Shown: in pieces, positions 61,434-64,000 of the stretch
How positions within the stretch are numbered: the stretch's first letter is position 1
How the letters are laid out: every line of letters begins with the position of its first letter
Assembly (NCBI GenBank): GCA_017962085.1
Contig: JAGCWA010000002.1
Coordinates: 1 to 64,000 of the forward strand
Reading direction: 5' to 3'
DNA from: Paludibacteraceae bacterium
GTDB taxonomy: Bacteria; Bacteroidota; Bacteroidia; Bacteroidales; Paludibacteraceae
Length of the DNA: 64,000 nucleotides
The notes under the pieces: generated by a model
The model's input: the letters and a program-made list of their open reading frames with translations, nothing else
Databases searched by the model: none
Told to the model about the DNA's origin: nothing
Translations under genes and position numbers: made by a program

Positions 61434-63815
61434 ATGGAGGAATTTTTAAGCCAACTGAATGACAATCAAAAGGATGCTGTTCTTTACAATGATGGACCCT
61501 CTCTCGTGGTGGCGGGTGCCGGCTCTGGGAAGACGCGTGTGCTGACCTATAAAATCGCCGGTTTGCTGAAGTCCGGGTATGAACCAAACCGTATTTTGGC
61601 GTTGACTTTCACGAATAAGGCGGCGGACGAGATGAAGTCTCGTATCGATAGTATTGTCGGCGAAGGAGTCTCCAGACGATTGTGGATGGGCACTTTCCAC
61701 TCGATTTTCGCACGTATCCTGCGCCAACAGGCTGAAAAAATAGGTTATAAACCAAGCTTCACCATCTATGACACCGCGGATTCTAAAAGCTTGGTGAAGA
61801 ATATCGTCAAGGAGATGGGGCTGGATGAGAAGAAATATACGCCTAAGGCGGTGCTCTCCCGCATCTCCCAACTGAAAAATAGCTTAGTCACCCCTGATGT
61901 CTACCGTAATCATACGGATTGGCAGAAGAATGACGCTTATGCGAAGATCCCTCGCCTGTCGGAGATCTATTCCCTATACTTCGCCCGCTGTTACAAGGCG
62001 TCCGCTATGGATTTCGATGATATATTGCTCTATACGAACATCTTATTCCGTGATTTTCCGGAGGTTTTGGAGCAATACCAGGAGATTTTCCAGTTCATTT
62101 TGGTGGACGAGTACCAGGATACGAACTTCGCCCAACATCTTGTTGTGAAGAAGTTGGCGGACAAGCATCACCATGTCTGCGTGGTGGGAGACGATGCCCA
62201 AAGCATCTACTCTTTCCGTGGGGCGAATATTGATAACATATTGAATTTCAGAAATGTTTTTTCTGATTGCAAGGTGTTCAAATTGGAACGCAACTATCGT
62301 TCCACCCCTAATATCGTCAAGGTGGCGAACAGCCTGATCGCAAAGAACAAGAAGCAGTTGCAGAAGAATGTCTATTCGGAGCAGAAAGAGGGCAGTAAGG
62401 TGAAGGTGGTCTGCACCTATTCGGACTTGGACGAGGCGGCTTCTGTCGCTTCACAAATCTCTTCTTTCGTCTCCTCAAGGAAATATGCTTACAAGGATAT
62501 GGCGGTGCTATACCGCACGAATTCTCAGTCGCGTGTCTTCGAGGAAGCGTTGAGGAAAAGGTCTATTCCCTATGTGATCCATGGCGGTCATTCGTTTTAC
62601 CAGCGCAAGGAGATCAAGGATGTCCTCTCCTACTTCCGCCTGGTTCTGAACCATGATGACGAGGAGGCTTTCCGCCGTGTTATTAATTATCCCGCAAGGG
62701 GTATTGGGGATACGACCATGGCTAAGATTTCGGAGACCGCTCTGCGACTTGGCTTTTCGTATTGGGAAGTCATTGCAGACCCGTTGGGTTGTAATCTTCC
62801 GGTGAATGCTGGTACGGCTACCAAATTGGCGAATTTCCGCACTTTGATTCAAGGATTGGGTGAGGATATGGAGGCTACGGATGCTTATTCCTTTACGAAG
62901 AAAGTATTGGTCGATACAGGGATTCGTGCGTCATTGGAGGCTGATAAGACGACGGAAGGTATAGGCAAATTGGAGAACTTGGATGAATTGCTGAATAGTA
63001 TCCATGAGTTTTGTGAATCCAGCATGGAGGAAACGGGCGAGACTGCCACGATTTCCGACTTCCTACAGAAGGTCTCTTTGATGTCGGACATCGATGATGG
63101 CGGGGTTGATGTGGAGGACAAGGTCACATTGATGACCGTCCATGCCGCCAAGGGTTTGGAGTTCAAAAATGTCTTTGTGGTAGGTTTGGAGGAGGAGTTG
63201 TTCCCTTCTGATATGTCCCTGAAAAGTGAGGATGGCGTGGAGGAGGAACGTCGCTTGTTTTACGTGGCGATTACCCGTGCGGAGGAGAATTGCATCATCA
63301 GTTATGCGAAGTCTAGGTTTAGAAATGGGGTTACGAACGGTACGTTGCCGAGCCGTTTCCTCAAAGATATAGACGAGGATCTCTTGGATTGCCCTGAGGG
63401 TTTCCATAGCCGTCCGGAGTCCCGTGGACGTTATTCCGTGTGGGATGACGAGGAGGATTTCTCTTTCTCGAACAGAGGCGGAAGATCCTCTTTTTCAAAG
63501 CCATGGCGGGATTCCTATCGGCCTGATCCGGAGCCTATGCCCCGCTCCACCACTTATGTGGTGCCAAGGAATCTGAAACCTCTCGCAAGTGTCACCACGC
63601 CTGTGGGGAACGTCTCCGATTCCCAGCCTAAGATCCTGACGAAGGTGGGTGACATCGAGGTGGGCAATTGGGTCGAACATGAGAGGTTCGGTCGTGGAAT
63701 AGTGCTCTCGATTGAGGGCGTGGGAGGTGACACGAAGCTGACAATTAATTTCCAGAATGAAGGCGAACGTAAAATCCTGCTCAAATATGTGCGTCTGAAG
63801 AACTTAGGCAAATGA
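61434..63815 (+). CDS. UvrD/PcrA superfamily I DNA helicase
   Basis: 793 residues. SF1 motifs in order: LNDNQKDAV (Q motif), AGAGSGKT (Walker A, about 27-34), FTNKAADEM, LVDEYQDTN (motif II, about 222-230), VGDDAQSIYSFRGA (motif III), LERNYRST (motif IV), VTLMTVHAAKGLEFKNVFVV (motif V) and EERRLFYVAITRA (motif VI). A C-terminal Tudor-like segment (VGNWVEHERFGRGIVLSIEG) is PcrA-like. Functions in nucleotide excision repair and replication restart; fits with uvrA in the window. A weak -7 (TATCTTCG, 61399-61406) precedes it. Confidence 0.96.
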   Translation: MEEFLSQLNDNQKDAVLYNDGPSLVVAGAGSGKTRVLTYKIAGLLKSGYEPNRILALTFTNKAADEMKSRIDSIVGEGVSRRLWMGTFHSIFARILRQQAEKIGYKPSFTIYDTADSKSLVKNIVKEMGLDEKKYTPKAVLSRISQLKNSLVTPDVYRNHTDWQKNDAYAKIPRLSEIYSLYFARCYKASAMDFDDILLYTNILFRDFPEVLEQYQEIFQFILVDEYQDTNFAQHLVVKKLADKHHHVCVVGDDAQSIYSFRGANIDNILNFRNVFSDCKVFKLERNYRSTPNIVKVANSLIAKNKKQLQKNVYSEQKEGSKVKVVCTYSDLDEAASVASQISSFVSSRKYAYKDMAVLYRTNSQSRVFEEALRKRSIPYVIHGGHSFYQRKEIKDVLSYFRLVLNHDDEEAFRRVINYPARGIGDTTMAKISETALRLGFSYWEVIADPLGCNLPVNAGTATKLANFRTLIQGLGEDMEATDAYSFTKKVLVDTGIRASLEADKTTEGIGKLENLDELLNSIHEFCESSMEETGETATISDFLQKVSLMSDIDDGGVDVEDKVTLMTVHAAKGLEFKNVFVVGLEEELFPSDMSLKSEDGVEEERRLFYVAITRAEENCIISYAKSRFRNGVTNGTLPSRFLKDIDEDLLDCPEGFHSRPESRGRYSVWDDEEDFSFSNRGGRSSFSKPWRDSYRPDPEPMPRSTTYVVPRNLKPLASVTTPVGNVSDSQPKILTKVGDIEVGNWVEHERFGRGIVLSIEGVGGDTKLTINFQNEGERKILLKYVRLKNLGK

Positions 63816-63970
63816 TTTTCTGTCATGTATTCCTTCTCGGAATCCGACAGAATGTCCGTTGTCGTGCCACTGTGTCATATTTTGGCGTGGATAAGCGGGA
63901 TGGCAAATTTTTTGATAGTTCTTTTATGAGATGCTATGTGTGTACGCTAACAATGAAAATTTAATATATA

Positions 63971-64000
63971 ATGGAAGAGAATTCAACGATGGAGAATCAA
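63971..64000 (+). CDS. Start of a gene cut by the right window edge
   Basis: An ATG at 63971 opens a frame for ten codons (MEENSTMENQ) to the last base. It is preceded by AT-rich sequence. Too short to identify; it may or may not be a real start. Confidence 0.35.
   Translation, partial: MEENSTMENQ

Overview
The window reads as chromosomal DNA of an anaerobic, host- or rumen-type member of the Bacteroidales (Bacteroidota). Several signals agree. Promoters have the Bacteroidetes form (TTTG, about 19-21 nt, then TAnnTTTG) and starts lack a clear Shine-Dalgarno. There are families largely confined to the phylum (DUF4249 beside a TonB-dependent receptor, DUF4301, FISUMP-type and GLUG-type surface proteins, type IX secretion C-terminal domains, a PorT-like barrel). 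Anaerobe enzymes such as reverse rubrerythrin and an EFR1-type flavodoxin/ferredoxin protein are present. The genus cannot be fixed from sequence alone.

Layout. 0-2.4 kb: a FISUMP-like surface protein cut by the window edge and a secreted GH5 endoglucanase. 2.5-14.2 kb: a housekeeping run on the + strand (era, der, ftsK, a LolA-like chaperone, trxB, a 40-residue protein, uvrA, a Sua5/YciO protein, a WcaJ-like sugar transferase). 14.3-18.6 kb: a T9SS-sorted protein, a LysM/periplasmic-binding fusion and a PorT-like barrel. 18.7-22.2 kb: an SDR, reverse rubrerythrin, a YhcH protein and an IMP dehydrogenase of the Tritrichomonas foetus type. 22.6-24.5 kb: a first AbiH gene between a small membrane protein and a secreted protein. 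24.6-29.3 kb: a redox block (EFR1 protein; operon of DLH-like hydrolase, cyclophilin-like protein, flavodoxin-type reductase and AraC regulator; glutathione peroxidase).

29.5-39.2 kb is the accessory part. A 105-bp segment covering the 3' end of crcB (30675-30779) recurs with one mismatch at 35754-35858. Between the copies lies an operon with its own promoter and terminator: AAA15-type ATPase, RloB (Toprim-like), a second AbiH and a predicted PD-(D/E)xK-like protein of 471 residues. I read this as a mobile anti-phage cassette and as the best candidate for an undescribed system. It is followed by a gene remnant, a frameshifted small gene, a DUF4419 lipoprotein and two paralogous membrane proteins separated by palindromic repeats.

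39.3-64 kb returns to core functions: PAP2 phosphatase, a formylglycine-enzyme-like lipoprotein with a 27-threonine tail, endonuclease IV, holA, a lone HsdR N-terminal domain protein, a TonB receptor/DUF4249 pair, DUF4301, a YhcC-type radical SAM protein, PIN-PhoH, folC, three tandem tRNA-Val genes, ispD, asnS, a GLUG-repeat surface protein, a steroid-5-alpha-reductase-like protein beside an Old Yellow Enzyme, a patatin, maf and a UvrD/PcrA helicase. The core genes serve ribosome assembly, DNA repair and segregation, envelope building and isoprenoid and folate synthesis. The accessory genes concern defence, redox stress and possibly steroid or bile-acid reduction.
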